Source of the DNA: Thermoleophilaceae bacterium
GTDB taxonomy: Bacteria > Actinomycetota > Thermoleophilia > Solirubrobacterales > Thermoleophilaceae
Assembly: GCA_025928345.1 (NCBI GenBank)
Contig: JAICJR010000007.1
Coordinates: 1 to 39,028, forward strand
Direction of reading: 5' to 3'
Length of the DNA stretch: 39,028 nucleotides
Positions 26,058 through 33,202 of the stretch are shown here, piece by piece. A program made the position numbers and the translations under genes. Under the pieces are notes generated by a model that did no database searches, had not been told where the DNA came from, and was given only the letters and a program-made list of their open reading frames with translations. Numbering within the stretch: the stretch's first letter is position 1; each line of letters opens with the position of its first letter.

Positions 26058-26621
26058 TCAGGCGGCTTGAGAGAGGCGGGACCCCTCGACGGAGCCGTCA
26101 CGCGGGAGATCTCCTGCCCTCGTTACGAGGTTTGTGAACGTGGCGAGCGCCACGTGGGCGACCGCCTCGAGCACCTGCTCGTCGCTCCATCCCGCCTCGC
26201 GAGCCTCCTCGAGGAGGTGCGGCGGAGGCGCGCCATCGGACTCGAGCAGCGCCTTCAGGAAGCGCAGGAGCGTGGCCTCGCGCTCGTCATGAGAGTCGAA
26301 CTCGCGGGCGAGCGCGATCTCGTCGAGCCCAAGCCCGGCGTCCCGCGCGGTGCGATGGAGCGCGGGAAGCGAGTACTCGCTGCCCTGGTGCTCCGCCACC
26401 GCGAGCGCGATGCGCTGCTGAGTGGCCCACTCGAGCGCCCCGTGGCGCAGCTCCGAACGGAAGCGCGCGTAGCCGCGAAGCGCCGCGGGCGAACCCGCGA
26501 GAACGCCCAGGAAGTTGGATAGCTGGCCCCCGCTTGCCAGCGCGCCAGAGAGGACGGGAAGACTTCGCTCGGGAGCGGTCAGTTCGTCGTGGACCTGAAA
26601 CCTGCTCTCCTTGGTCTTCAT
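26058..26621 (-). CDS. Carboxymuconolactone decarboxylase/AhpD-like protein lacking the CxxC
   Basis: A 187-residue all-helical protein of the CMD/AhpD superfamily: FLGVLAGSPAALRGYARFRSELRHGAL, QQRIALAVAEHQGSEYSLPALHRTARDAGL and WSDEQVLEAVAHVALATFTNLVTR. In AhpD the ExxCxxC motif provides the peroxidase dithiol; here the corresponding positions read AEHQGSEYSL, with no cysteine. The product is thus not a dithiol peroxidase and may act as a non-redox CMD-like enzyme. It heads an operon with an HxlR regulator, often seen for electrophile or oxidant responses. Confidence 0.85.
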   Translation of the reverse strand: MKTKESRFQVHDELTAPERSLPVLSGALASGGQLSNFLGVLAGSPAALRGYARFRSELRHGALEWATQQRIALAVAEHQGSEYSLPALHRTARDAGLGLDEIALAREFDSHDEREATLLRFLKALLESDGAPPPHLLEEAREAGWSDEQVLEAVAHVALATFTNLVTRAGDLPRDGSVEGSRLSQAA

Positions 26622-26852
26622 CTCTTTACTTCACTTTCTGCACGCCGCTTACGTGCGGTAAGTATAGGCGTCCCCTGCCTCGCGCAACAGCATCGTCGTC
26701 ACCCGATGCCCCCATTGGGGGGATTCGTACCTTGACGCACGTTCCCCAAACGCGAAGTGCACGTTCTATGCGGCTTTTTCTAACCGTTCCTGAGCGTTCC
26801 TACGCCAGGTTGACGGCAATTACCCCAGCGACGGTAAAGCTTGGGGTACGGA
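26622..26852. other. 231-base intergenic region with several dyads
   Basis: Relatively AT-rich. Besides the promoter/operator at 26648-26666 it contains CCCCCATTGGGGG near 26708, and TACCCCAGC/GCTTGGGGTA (about 26821-26847), which forms a stem with one bulge. A third dyad, CCCCT-CGTAT-AGGGG near 26859, lies in the end of the next gene. The last two may terminate that gene, but they lack T runs. No protein-coding frame is convincing. Confidence 0.4.
26648..26666 (-). promoter_or_regulatory. Promoter -10 TATACT overlapping dyad CTTAC-N5-GTAAG
   Basis: On the minus strand TATACT (26666-26661) is a good -10; a perfect 5-bp inverted repeat CTTAC-GTGCG-GTAAG (26648-26662) overlaps it and covers the expected transcription start of the decarboxylase-HxlR operon. 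This fits an autoregulatory HxlR operator. No good -35 is seen. Confidence 0.5.
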
Positions 26853-27590
26853 CTAACCCCTCGTATAGGGGAAGGCCTGGCCCTGCGTGGACTCGCGAAT
26901 CAGCACCGCGCGCGTTGCTCCGAAGCGCCAGCTCGTGGGGTCGAGATCGGCCGGCGCGCACCCCGGCGGGCCGAAGAAGGTCTGGATCGTCCCGCTGTAG
27001 CGGCCGGGCGCGAGCGGTCGCAGGCGCCACACGGCGGCGCCCGCCGGGACGGTGCAACCGTTTGCGATCGAAAACGCCTCGCGGGCGCGACCCACGTAGA
27101 GCTTGCCCTCGCGCTTGACGATCACGCCCGCTCCATTGCGCAGCCACGTGCCGATCACGGGGTCGTGCCCGCTCAGCGCCGGCCGGATGCGGCTGAAGGT
27201 GCTGGGCGGCGGCCGGCGGCCTCCCGGCAGCTTGGAGGACTCGGTGAAGCGCAGGTCGCTCTGCACCCTGATCGTCGAGGAGACGAGGCGCCGCCGGCAG
27301 CCCTTCCCCACCAGCGCCACCCGGCCCTTCCAATAATCGGAACCGCCGTGCGTGGCGGCGAAGCGGTAGGAGCTGAACACCACCGTTCCCCTGCGGACGA
27401 GGCAGTGACCGATCCTCACGCTCGTGAGCGAGCGGCCGGATACGCGGCCGTGGTGATCGGCGAAGCGGTACTTGTCGCCGTGGAAGCTCCAGTCGCCGGC
27501 GAGCTCGTACTTCGGCGTAGCGGCATGGGCCGCAGCCGGGACGACGGCGGCCAGGCACCCGGCAAGCGTCAGCAGTGCGGGCGCGCGCAC
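26853..27590 (-). CDS. Secreted protein of unknown function
   Basis: A 245-residue protein with a signal peptide (RAPALLTLAGCLAAVVPAAAHAA). The mature part is basic with several cysteines (IGHCLVRR, GKGCRRR, NGCTVPAG, PPGCAP) that may form disulfides. A WSFHGDKYRFADHHGRV segment and a repeat-like beta-rich pattern suggest a beta protein. Not recognised. GTG 27590 start. The small membrane protein lies 18 bases upstream on the same strand. Confidence 0.65.
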   Translation of the reverse strand: MRAPALLTLAGCLAAVVPAAAHAATPKYELAGDWSFHGDKYRFADHHGRVSGRSLTSVRIGHCLVRRGTVVFSSYRFAATHGGSDYWKGRVALVGKGCRRRLVSSTIRVQSDLRFTESSKLPGGRRPPPSTFSRIRPALSGHDPVIGTWLRNGAGVIVKREGKLYVGRAREAFSIANGCTVPAGAAVWRLRPLAPGRYSGTIQTFFGPPGCAPADLDPTSWRFGATRAVLIRESTQGQAFPYTRG

Positions 27591-27608
27591 CTTGTCATTC
27601 GATCACGC

Positions 27609-27908
27609 TCAGCGGACGTGTGCCACATGGGCGGCCGGCGCCGCGTGGTGCGGCGGCTGCGCGTGCGCGCTGGCGGCGGCGATGGCGATCATCACGAGGC
27701 CGAGCACCAGCGCCCATAGCGCGAGCCGGTCCGGCCGCGCGGACATACGCGTGGACGCCGGCGGGCGCCGGCGGCGCGGCGGAGGAACGGTCTGGCCCGT
27801 GATCTTGACCGTCCGCCTCTCGCCGTTGCGAGGAAACGGGTAGACGTCAGCGACCCGCTCTTCGCGAGCAGGCGCGTACTCGTCCCGAAGTGGGGCCTCA
27901 CGAGCCAA
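27609..27908 (-). CDS. Small single-pass membrane protein
   Basis: A 99-residue protein if TTG 27908 is the start; an internal ATG at 27746 would give 45 residues. The segment DVYPFPRNGERRTVKITGQTVPPPRRRRPP is followed by DRLALWALVLGLVMIAIAAASAHA, one membrane helix, and a His/Ala tail. The order of a TVKITGQTVPPP stretch, a basic patch and a DRLALWAL helix looks like a conserved small-protein family of this lineage, which is why the longer form is preferred; that is recollection, not proof. Function unknown. Confidence 0.5.
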   Translation of the reverse strand: MAREAPLRDEYAPAREERVADVYPFPRNGERRTVKITGQTVPPPRRRRPPASTRMSARPDRLALWALVLGLVMIAIAAASAHAQPPHHAAPAAHVAHVR

Positions 27909-28045
27909 CGCGTCGCACGGTAGCAACGTTCGCGGACGGATGTAACCGTGCGGCGCGGCAGATTTCCCTGCAATTTCCGGGATGAGTAGGGGGTACGGAG
28001 TAAGGAGTAGGGAGAGAGCTTCACGACGCGGGGGCTTAGTCAGCC
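27909..28045. other. Intergenic region left of the four-helix-bundle gene
   Basis: 137 bases. The right half is heptamer array d (27984-28018); the left part shows no clear site. A possible promoter for the four-helix-bundle gene must be short. Confidence 0.3.
27984..28018 (+). repeat. GAG-N4 heptamer array d (left of four-helix-bundle gene)
   Basis: Five heptamers: GAGTAGG, GGGTACG, GAGTAAG, GAGTAGG, GAGAGAG. The gene begins 28 bases after the array. Array e beyond the gene has the same unit in opposite orientation. Confidence 0.8.
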
Positions 28046-28390
28046 ATGGCTCGCAGCAAGTTCCGCGACCTGCATGTCTATCGCTTGGCCGTTGCCCTCG
28101 CCGACGATCTGTACAGCCGGATCGCGCGCTGGCCCGTGCTCGCGCGGCACACCTTCGGTGAGCAGCTCGTTCGCGCCGCGGATTCAGTGGGCGCGAATAT
28201 CGCGGAGGCCGTCGGAAGGGGCCATACACCCGATAAACGGCGACTGCTCTACATCGCAAGGGGCTCGCTCTACGAGACTGAGCATTGGATCATCCGAGCC
28301 GAGCGACGCGGCCTCCTCGAGCTCGGCACGAGCGCCCGCGCCGAAGAGATTGCACGGGCACTGAATGGCCTTATCAGGAATCCGGGCTAG
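28046..28390 (+). CDS. Four-helix-bundle protein (S23/IVP family, TIGR02436-like)
   Basis: A 114-residue helical protein: FRDLHVYRLAVALADDLYSRI, HTFGEQLVRAADSVGANIAEAVGRG, KRRLLYIARGSLYETEHWIIRAERRG and a last helix. This is the four-helix-bundle family first seen encoded in 23S rRNA intervening sequences and related in fold to the Avd protein of diversity-generating retroelements; members are basic and pentameric and are thought to bind nucleic acid. No rRNA gene or reverse transcriptase is present here. The gene sits alone between inverted heptamer arrays d and e, in opposite orientation to both neighbouring genes. Confidence 0.88.
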   Translation: MARSKFRDLHVYRLAVALADDLYSRIARWPVLARHTFGEQLVRAADSVGANIAEAVGRGHTPDKRRLLYIARGSLYETEHWIIRAERRGLLELGTSARAEEIARALNGLIRNPG

Positions 28391-28413
28391 GTCAGCGGCC
28401 TGCGGAGAAAGGG

Positions 28414-28442
28414 CTCCCTACTCCCTACTCCCTACTCCCCTA
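28414..28442 (-). repeat. GAG-N4 heptamer array e (right of four-helix-bundle gene)
   Basis: Plus strand CTCCCTA x3 then CTCCCCTA; on the minus strand GAGTAGG units. The last unit supplies the stop codon (TAG, 28442-28440) of the adjacent cytochrome gene. With array d it forms inverted repeats around the four-helix-bundle gene. Confidence 0.82.
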
Positions 28443-28937
28443 CTGGCCGGCAACCGCAGCCACAAACTGCGCCACCGCCACCGCGTTCGGCCCCTGCAAC
28501 ACCCCTGCCGGCATTCGCCTCTGCCCCGTCCCCCCGATACGGATCGCGCTCTCGATCCGCTTCACCGAGGCGGCGGTGTTGCTCAGTCCGATGCGGTCGA
28601 GGTCGGGGCCGGTGACGCCGCGGGCGTTCACCGCGGCGAGGGTGTGGCAGCTCGCGCAGGTCTGCCGGAAGAGCGTCTTGCCCTTCTGAAGCGAGCTCGA
28701 GGCGGACTTCGTCTGGAGCTTCGAGGTGGCGCCCTGGGCGTCGTGGCGGGCGCTCAGGATGATCGCGGGCACGGCGAGGCCGACGCCGAGGTAGATCACG
28801 ATCATCGAAATCTGGAAGAAGCGGCTGCCGCGCGTGAGATAGGCCTGACGGGCGCCGGCGCCGCCGCCGTGGAAGGCGACGAAGATGACACCGATCCCCA
28901 CCAGGATCCATGGAACGAGAAAGAACCAGACGGTCAT
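28440..28937 (-). CDS. Membrane-anchored c-type cytochrome
   Basis: A 165-residue protein: two N-terminal membrane segments (about residues 3-22 and 42-62) and a C-terminal class I cytochrome c domain with heme-binding CASCH at 94-98 and a likely Met ligand in RRMPAGVL (about 143). It would carry electrons on the outer face of the membrane, perhaps to a terminal oxidase, but its partner is not in the window. The stop codon lies in heptamer array e, so the C-terminal residues after the Met-ligand region may have been changed by the array. ATG at 28937. Confidence 0.88.
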   Translation of the reverse strand: MTVWFFLVPWILVGIGVIFVAFHGGGAGARQAYLTRGSRFFQISMIVIYLGVGLAVPAIILSARHDAQGATSKLQTKSASSSLQKGKTLFRQTCASCHTLAAVNARGVTGPDLDRIGLSNTAASVKRIESAIRIGGTGQRRMPAGVLQGPNAVAVAQFVAAVAGQ

Positions 28938-28976
28938 TCGGCGCGGGATCCTAATAGAGGGCGGTGATGGTCGCCG

Positions 28977-29876
28977 TCAGGCGGCTCTAGTGCTCGCCGC
29001 CGCGGGCTTCCCACGGCTGACCCGTCCCCTCGCCCGCGCGCGGGTCCGGCGCGGCGGGCGGCAGCCTGCCGCGGCCAGTTGCGGCTGCGGCTCCTCGTCG
29101 ACGTCGAGGCGCTCGCGCACATCGTCGATCGACTGGCGGATGAGGCGCGACACGTGCATCTGCGAGATGCCGATCTGCTCCGCGATCTCCGACTGAGTCA
29201 TGCCGAGGAAGAAGCGCATGTGCAGGATCTTCCGCTCGCGCTCGCCAAGTTCCTTGAAGCCCTCACGCAACAGCTGGCGCTCCTCCGCGAGCTCGTATCC
29301 CTGGTCCTCGTCACCGAGGTGCTCGAGCGGGTCGGCGCCGTCTTCGTCGCTGTCGTCGCCCCCGGTGGGCGTTGACAGTGAGACCGTGTTGTACGCGCGG
29401 GAGGAGTCGAGCGCCTCCACCACCTGCTCGGTGGTGGACTCCGTCGCCTGAGCGAGCTCCTCCACGCTCGGGGAGCGGCCGAGCTTGCCGGTAAGCTCGT
29501 CGACCACGCGGCCGAGCTTCACGTTCAGCTCCTGCACGTCGCGCGGCACGCGGACCGACCAGCCCTTGTCGCGGAAGTGGCGCTTGATCTCGCCGAGCAC
29601 GTTCGGCGCCGCGTAGGTGGCGAGCGTGACCTTGTACTGGCCGTCGAAGCGGTCGATCGCCTTGATCAGTCCGACGCAGCCGACCTGCGTGAGGTCGTCG
29701 ATCGTCTCGCCGCGGTGCGCGTAGCGCTGTGCCAGCCGGCGCACGAAGCCGATGTGGCGCTCGATCAGCGCCTGGCGCGCGCGCACGTCTCCGTCCTCGT
29801 GGTAGCGGCGCAGGAGCTCGCCGTCCGAGGCGGACCCGTAGACCAGGTCCTCCCGAGCCATCGCTGTGACCGTCAT
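28977..29876 (-). CDS. SigB/SigF-type RNA polymerase sigma factor
   Basis: A 299-residue group 3 sigma factor. Region 2 (HIGFVRRLAQRYAHRGETIDDLTQVGCVGLIKAIDRFD), region 3 (HFRDKGWSVRVPRDVQEL) and region 4 (LGERERKILHMRFFLGMTQSEIAEQIGISQMHVSRLI) are all present and typical of SigF/SigB. A basic Ala/Arg-rich tail of about 40 residues after region 4 is unusual. These factors usually serve general stress or developmental regulons under anti-sigma control; no RsbW or RsbV type gene is adjacent. The ATG overlaps the stop of the upstream zinc-ribbon gene (ATGA); a second ATG five codons on is possible. Confidence 0.9.
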   Translation of the reverse strand: MTVTAMAREDLVYGSASDGELLRRYHEDGDVRARQALIERHIGFVRRLAQRYAHRGETIDDLTQVGCVGLIKAIDRFDGQYKVTLATYAAPNVLGEIKRHFRDKGWSVRVPRDVQELNVKLGRVVDELTGKLGRSPSVEELAQATESTTEQVVEALDSSRAYNTVSLSTPTGGDDSDEDGADPLEHLGDEDQGYELAEERQLLREGFKELGERERKILHMRFFLGMTQSEIAEQIGISQMHVSRLIRQSIDDVRERLDVDEEPQPQLAAAGCRPPRRTRARARGRVSRGKPAAASTRAA

Positions 29877-30304
29877 GCCGCGGTCGCCGCCTCCCGCCGG
29901 GCGCGCTTCCAGCTGCCGAACGCCGCGAACACGTCGCTCAGCTCGGGCAGGCTCTTGTCGAGCGAAGCCTTCTGCTGGTAGTCGACCATGAGCAGGCGTT
30001 CCGGCCGCGAGCCGAGCTGCTCGGCGACCGTGCGGATTGCCGCGCGGACCTCGTCGGGAGAGACGTCCGACTCGTCCTGGCGCTTGGCCTGATGAGCGAA
30101 CACGCCCGCGGCCGTGCCACGCGCGCCGGGGTTGGCCGCCGGCGAGGGACGGGCGCGGCCGACGCCGATCATCAACCGGCAGTGCGGGCAACGCGAGGGT
30201 GCCGGGGGCCAGTCGCCCCCCACGTCACCTTCCACAAGCAGGAAGCAGTGGGGACAGTAAGCATCAGTCGTCTCCCCGGCCCCCTTGCGTGCGACCTTCG
30301 CCAT
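29873..30304 (-). CDS. Zinc-ribbon protein coupled to the SigF-type factor
   Basis: A 143-residue protein with an N-terminal zinc ribbon, CPHC (about 17-20) and CPHC (about 39-42), then a disordered linker and a C-terminal helical part (SPDEVRAAIRTVAEQLGSRPERLL ... LPELSDVFAAFGSWKRARREA) reminiscent of small homeodomain-like DNA-binding modules. Function unknown. It precedes the sigma-factor gene with an ATGA overlap, so equal production is likely; it could be a sigma-associated regulator. ATG 30304. Confidence 0.72.
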   Translation of the reverse strand: MAKVARKGAGETTDAYCPHCFLLVEGDVGGDWPPAPSRCPHCRLMIGVGRARPSPAANPGARGTAAGVFAHQAKRQDESDVSPDEVRAAIRTVAEQLGSRPERLLMVDYQQKASLDKSLPELSDVFAAFGSWKRARREAATAA

Positions 30305-30455
30305 CGAACCTCCCTAGCAACCTCTCCAAGCCCCGGCGACGGCCCGGACTTCTCACCGTTAAGTCTCGCCACCTCGCGCTGCTCCTAAACGTGGCAACCG
30401 TCCCAATCGCGGCTGGCCGCGTGGCCAGTTTGGGGTAGAGCGCTGTAAAGAGGGC
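30305..30455. other. Intergenic region upstream of the zinc-ribbon/sigma operon
   Basis: 151 bases between two same-strand genes, holding the candidate stem-loop at 30413-30428. A promoter for the zinc-ribbon/sigma operon is expected here, but I could not pick a convincing pair of boxes. Confidence 0.3.
30413..30428 (-). terminator. Stem-loop after the RpoD-like gene
   Basis: CTGGCC-GCGT-GGCCAG (plus strand), a perfect 6-bp stem 28 bases past the RpoD-like stop codon. No T run follows, so it is at best a weak intrinsic terminator. Confidence 0.3.
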
Positions 30456-31499
30456 TTAAGCCGCGAGCGCCTGGAGCTCGCGTTCCTCCGCGAGCCTGCG
30501 GAGCGCCCGGCGCTCGAGCTTGCGGACGCCCTCAGGCGAGAGGCCGATCAGCTTGGCGACCTCGCGCAGGGCAAGAGGCTCGCCGCCGCCGATGCCGAAG
30601 CGAAGCTCGATCACGCGGCGTGCATTCGGGTCGAGCCGCTTGAGCGCGCGCCGGATCGACTCCTCCTCGAGCTCCACGGCGACTTCCTCGAGCGGAGTGG
30701 GTCCTTCGAACGGGATGAGCGAGCCGAGCTCGGCATCGCCCTCGGAGCCCACCGGCGTCTCGAGGCTCACCGGCACACGCTCCGCGGAGCGCAGCTCCTC
30801 GAGCTGGTGCACGTCCATCCCCAGCTGCTTTGCGACCTCCTCGGCCGTGGGCTCGCGGCCGAGTTCGCTGCCGAGCTTGCGCTCGACGGCGCGGACCTTC
30901 GTCAGCTCCTGGCCGATGTGCACCGGGATGCGGATCGTCCTCGAGTGATGCTGGAGGCCGCGCTGCATCGCCTGGCGGATCCACCAGGTGGCATATGTCG
31001 AGAACTTGAACCCGCGCCTGTAGTCGAACTTCTCCACCGCGCGAATGAGCCCGAGGATGCCCTCCTGGATGAGGTCGAGGAACGGCAGGCCGAGTCCGCG
31101 GTAGCGCTTGGCGTTCGCGACGACGAGCCGCAGGTTCGACTCGATCATCTTGTTCTTCGCGTCCTGGTCGCCACGCTCGATGCGCTTGGCGAGCTCCACC
31201 TCCTCGGTGGCTGTGAGGAGCGGCCGCTGCGCGATGTCGCGCAGGAAGAGCTGGAGCGAGTCGCTCGTCGCGTCCGCCACCTCGTCCAGCGTGTAGCTGG
31301 ATTTCGTCTCCGCGTTCGAGACGTCGTCCTCCACTTCGATCCCGCGCCGCTCGGCCTCGGCGTAGATCGCCTCGAGCGCACCGGGCTCGAGCTCGAACTC
31401 CTCCACCGCGGAGGCGATTTCGGACAGCTCGAGGCGGCCCGCTTCCTCGCCGCGGCGGTAGAGGGCGTCAATGGCGTCGTTTGGCGACATGTCGCTCAT
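30456..31499 (-). CDS. RpoD/SigA-like sigma factor
   Basis: A 347-residue group 1/2 sigma-70. Region 1.2 ([28 protein letters not shown]), region 2 ([57 protein letters not shown]), region 3 and region 4 ([27 protein letters not shown]) are complete. It is short for a principal sigma factor because little of region 1.1 is present, so it could be the housekeeping factor of this lineage or an HrdB-like paralogue. A TATGCT hexamer ends 9 bases before the ATG and no Shine-Dalgarno is seen. Confidence 0.9.
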   Translation of the reverse strand: MSDMSPNDAIDALYRRGEEAGRLELSEIASAVEEFELEPGALEAIYAEAERRGIEVEDDVSNAETKSSYTLDEVADATSDSLQLFLRDIAQRPLLTATEEVELAKRIERGDQDAKNKMIESNLRLVVANAKRYRGLGLPFLDLIQEGILGLIRAVEKFDYRRGFKFSTYATWWIRQAMQRGLQHHSRTIRIPVHIGQELTKVRAVERKLGSELGREPTAEEVAKQLGMDVHQLEELRSAERVPVSLETPVGSEGDAELGSLIPFEGPTPLEEVAVELEEESIRRALKRLDPNARRVIELRFGIGGGEPLALREVAKLIGLSPEGVRKLERRALRRLAEERELQALAA

Positions 31500-31508
31500 C
31501 TCTCGCTC

Positions 31509-31514
31509 AGCATA
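31509..31514 (-). promoter_or_regulatory. Candidate -10 element (TATGCT) for the RpoD-like gene
   Basis: On the minus strand TATGCT is followed after 9 bases by the ATG at 31499. The spacing points to a short or absent leader. Confidence 0.35.
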
Positions 31515-31540
31515 CGACGCGCCGCGCCGGGACTACGCGG

Positions 31541-32353
31541 TTAGCCGCGCAGAAGGCCGGAACCTGCGTACACGTTCAGCGAGCCGTCGCGCACGAAGCC
31601 GCACAGCAGCATGCCGCGCTCGCGCGCCAGATCGACCGCGAGGGTCGAGGGCGGACCGACCGCCACGAGGCCGATCAGGGAGGCGAGGCTCGCTTTCTGC
31701 ACCAGCTCGAACGACGCGCGCCCGCTCACCGCCGCGAAAACGCCCTCGAGCGGGAAGCGCCCGGCGAGCAGGAGCGATCCGATCGCCTTGTCCATCGCGT
31801 TGTGCCGGCCGACGTCCTCGCGCACCACGAGCAGGGTGCCGTCGGCCTCGAACAGGCCCGTGGCGTGGAGCCCGCCGGTGCGGTCGAAAGCGAGTTGCCT
31901 GCTACGCACTGCGTCAGGGGCGCTGAGTACGACTTCGGCTCGGAGGTCGGAGGTCGGAGGTCGGAGGTCTGGAGCTTTCTGTGTCACGAATTCGAGGGCT
32001 CCCTTGCCGCAGACGCCGCAGGAGGAGGTGAGGTAGAAGCTGCGCTCGTCCTTCGGGTCCCGGCGCAGGCCGTTCTTCGTGCGCACGTCCACGGTGTTCG
32101 CGGCGAAGTCGCGGGTCGGGCCGACATCGGCAATGTCCTCGCGCCCTGCGATCAGGCCTTCGCCGGCGAGGAAGCCGGCGGCCAGCTCCTCGTCTTCGCC
32201 CGGAGTGCGCATCGTCACGGCGAGCGGCTCGCCGTCCACGCGGATCTCGAGCGGCTCCTCCACGGCGAGCTCGTCGCGCATCCCCTCGCGGACGCCTTTG
32301 TGGAGCTTCTCGATGGACGCCGCGGCTACGTGCGGGTCGAACCCCGTGGACAT
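31541..32353 (-). CDS. fdhD: FdhD sulfurtransferase for formate dehydrogenase
   Basis: A 270-residue FdhD homologue, which passes sulfur from a cysteine desulfurase to the molybdenum cofactor of formate dehydrogenase. Visible are the CxxC of SSCGVCGKG that carries the sulfur, [41 protein letters not shown] and [13 protein letters not shown]. Array f (31941-31974) adds an in-frame [14 protein letters not shown] insertion after the CxxC region. The ATG overlaps the stop of the ArsR-type gene (TGATG). No formate dehydrogenase gene is in the window; upstream, the cox genes are the other molybdoenzyme system. Confidence 0.93.
   Translation of the reverse strand: MSTGFDPHVAAASIEKLHKGVREGMRDELAVEEPLEIRVDGEPLAVTMRTPGEDEELAAGFLAGEGLIAGREDIADVGPTRDFAANTVDVRTKNGLRRDPKDERSFYLTSSCGVCGKGALEFVTQKAPDLRPPTSDLRAEVVLSAPDAVRSRQLAFDRTGGLHATGLFEADGTLLVVREDVGRHNAMDKAIGSLLLAGRFPLEGVFAAVSGRASFELVQKASLASLIGLVAVGPPSTLAVDLARERGMLLCGFVRDGSLNVYAGSGLLRG
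31941..31974 (+). repeat. GAG-N4 heptamer array f (inside fdhD)
   Basis: GAGGTCG repeated three times, then GAGGTCT and a GGAG remnant. On the coding (minus) strand it encodes the same DLRPPT hexapeptide as array b in coxE. The unit is identical to that of arrays b and c. Confidence 0.8.
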
Positions 32354-32673
32354 CACTTCGCCCGCGGGCTCGAGAACTGGGCCTGAAGCGCGGCGAGGCG
32401 CGAGTCCCACTGTCCGCCGACGTCAGCGATCCAGCCAACGGCGTCCGCCAGCGGCTCCGGCGTGACGGTGTAGCGCACCTCGCGGCCCGCCCGAGCGCTC
32501 GTGACGAGGCGCGCATCGCGCAGCGCCTCGAGGTGCTTCAGCACAGCCTGGCGCGTAATCGGCAGTTCGGCTGCGAGCTGCGTGGCGGTGGCCGGGCCGC
32601 CGTCGGCCAGACGAGTGAGAAGCGTGCGGCGCGTCGCGTCCGAGAGTGCCGCGAATACGGGCTCGCCGCTCAC
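32353..32673 (-). CDS. ArsR/SmtB-family regulator
   Basis: A 106-residue winged-helix regulator: [51 protein letters not shown] is diagnostic of the ArsR subgroup paired with SRPBCC proteins. It lacks an obvious metal-binding cysteine set. GTG 32673 overlaps the SRPBCC stop (GTGA), and its stop overlaps the fdhD start. The two dyads at 33123-33140 and 33160-33177 in front of the operon are its likely binding sites, giving autoregulation. Confidence 0.9.
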   Translation of the reverse strand: MSGEPVFAALSDATRRTLLTRLADGGPATATQLAAELPITRQAVLKHLEALRDARLVTSARAGREVRYTVTPEPLADAVGWIADVGGQWDSRLAALQAQFSSPRAK

Positions 32674-33107
32674 GCCAGCACGAGAGCGAGCGCTGTGGGG
32701 CCCTGCGCCCGGAAGCCCGGCAGCGGTATGCCGATGCAGTCGAGCGTCGCCATCGGGCTCGTCTCGACAACGCGGACGACCGTGCCCTCGTCGGTCTCCT
32801 CGAGAGAGATCTCGACGCGCGTGGACACGTCGTCCTCGGGCCGCCGCCACCAGAACGCTAAGCGCTGCGCCTCAGCGTCCATCTCCTCCACGAAGCCCAC
32901 GCGCTCACCGGCGTCGCCGTCGAAGCGGATGTGGAAGTCGCCACCCGGCACGGGGTCCATCTCCACCTCGCCTCCGAGCCAGTCGCCCAGGCGCTCCACG
33001 TCGGCCACCGATTCCCAGGCGTCCTCAGGCTCTACGCCGGGTAGGAGGAGGTCACGTTCCACGGAGTGGATCACTACGGTCTCTTTTCCAGCCTTTCCGA
33101 GCTCCAT
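32670..33107 (-). CDS. SRPBCC (AHSA1-like) domain protein
   Basis: A 145-residue START-like protein. The pattern VEPEDAWESVADVERLGDWLGGEVEMDPVPGGDFHIRFD and VVRVVETSP is typical of the AHSA1 group that is found next to ArsR regulators. It probably binds a small hydrophobic ligand; the function is not established. It heads the SRPBCC-arsR-fdhD operon. ATG 33107 follows AAAGGAAG. It is divergent from clpP. Confidence 0.88.
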   Translation of the reverse strand: MELGKAGKETVVIHSVERDLLLPGVEPEDAWESVADVERLGDWLGGEVEMDPVPGGDFHIRFDGDAGERVGFVEEMDAEAQRLAFWWRRPEDDVSTRVEISLEETDEGTVVRVVETSPMATLDCIGIPLPGFRAQGPTALALVLA

Positions 33108-33122
33108 GTCTTCCTTTCGATG

Positions 33123-33140
33123 TGCAACTGAGCGGTTGCG
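33123..33140. promoter_or_regulatory. ArsR-type operator 1 (TGCAAC-N6-GTTGCG)
   Basis: Dyad TGCAAC-TGAGCG-GTTGCG, 16 bases before the SRPBCC ATG on the minus strand. It matches operator 2 in both arms, with one change at the outer edge. Confidence 0.65.
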
Positions 33141-33159
33141 CTATGGTACCAGCATGAAG

Positions 33160-33177
33160 TGCAACTCGCAGGTTGCA
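33160..33177. promoter_or_regulatory. ArsR-type operator 2 (TGCAAC-N6-GTTGCA)
   Basis: Perfect 6-bp dyad with a 6-base spacer, 37 bases centre to centre from operator 1. It lies 26 bases before the clpP start on the other side, so binding could affect clpP as well. Confidence 0.65.
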
Positions 33178-33202
33178 TCCGACCCCGACTAGGAGATCCG
33201 CC

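Noticed and set aside
28046-28390. Diversity-generating retroelement (Avd-like gene as part of one)
   Set aside because: No reverse transcriptase, template repeat or variable target gene is present; only the fold of the protein is related.
27984-28442. CRISPR array
   Set aside because: The repeats are 7 bases with no spacers between units, and there are no cas genes in the window.
33173-33202. Longer clpP start at 33173
   Set aside because: It falls inside operator 2 and lacks a ribosome-binding site, whereas ATG 33203 has AGGAG at a good distance.
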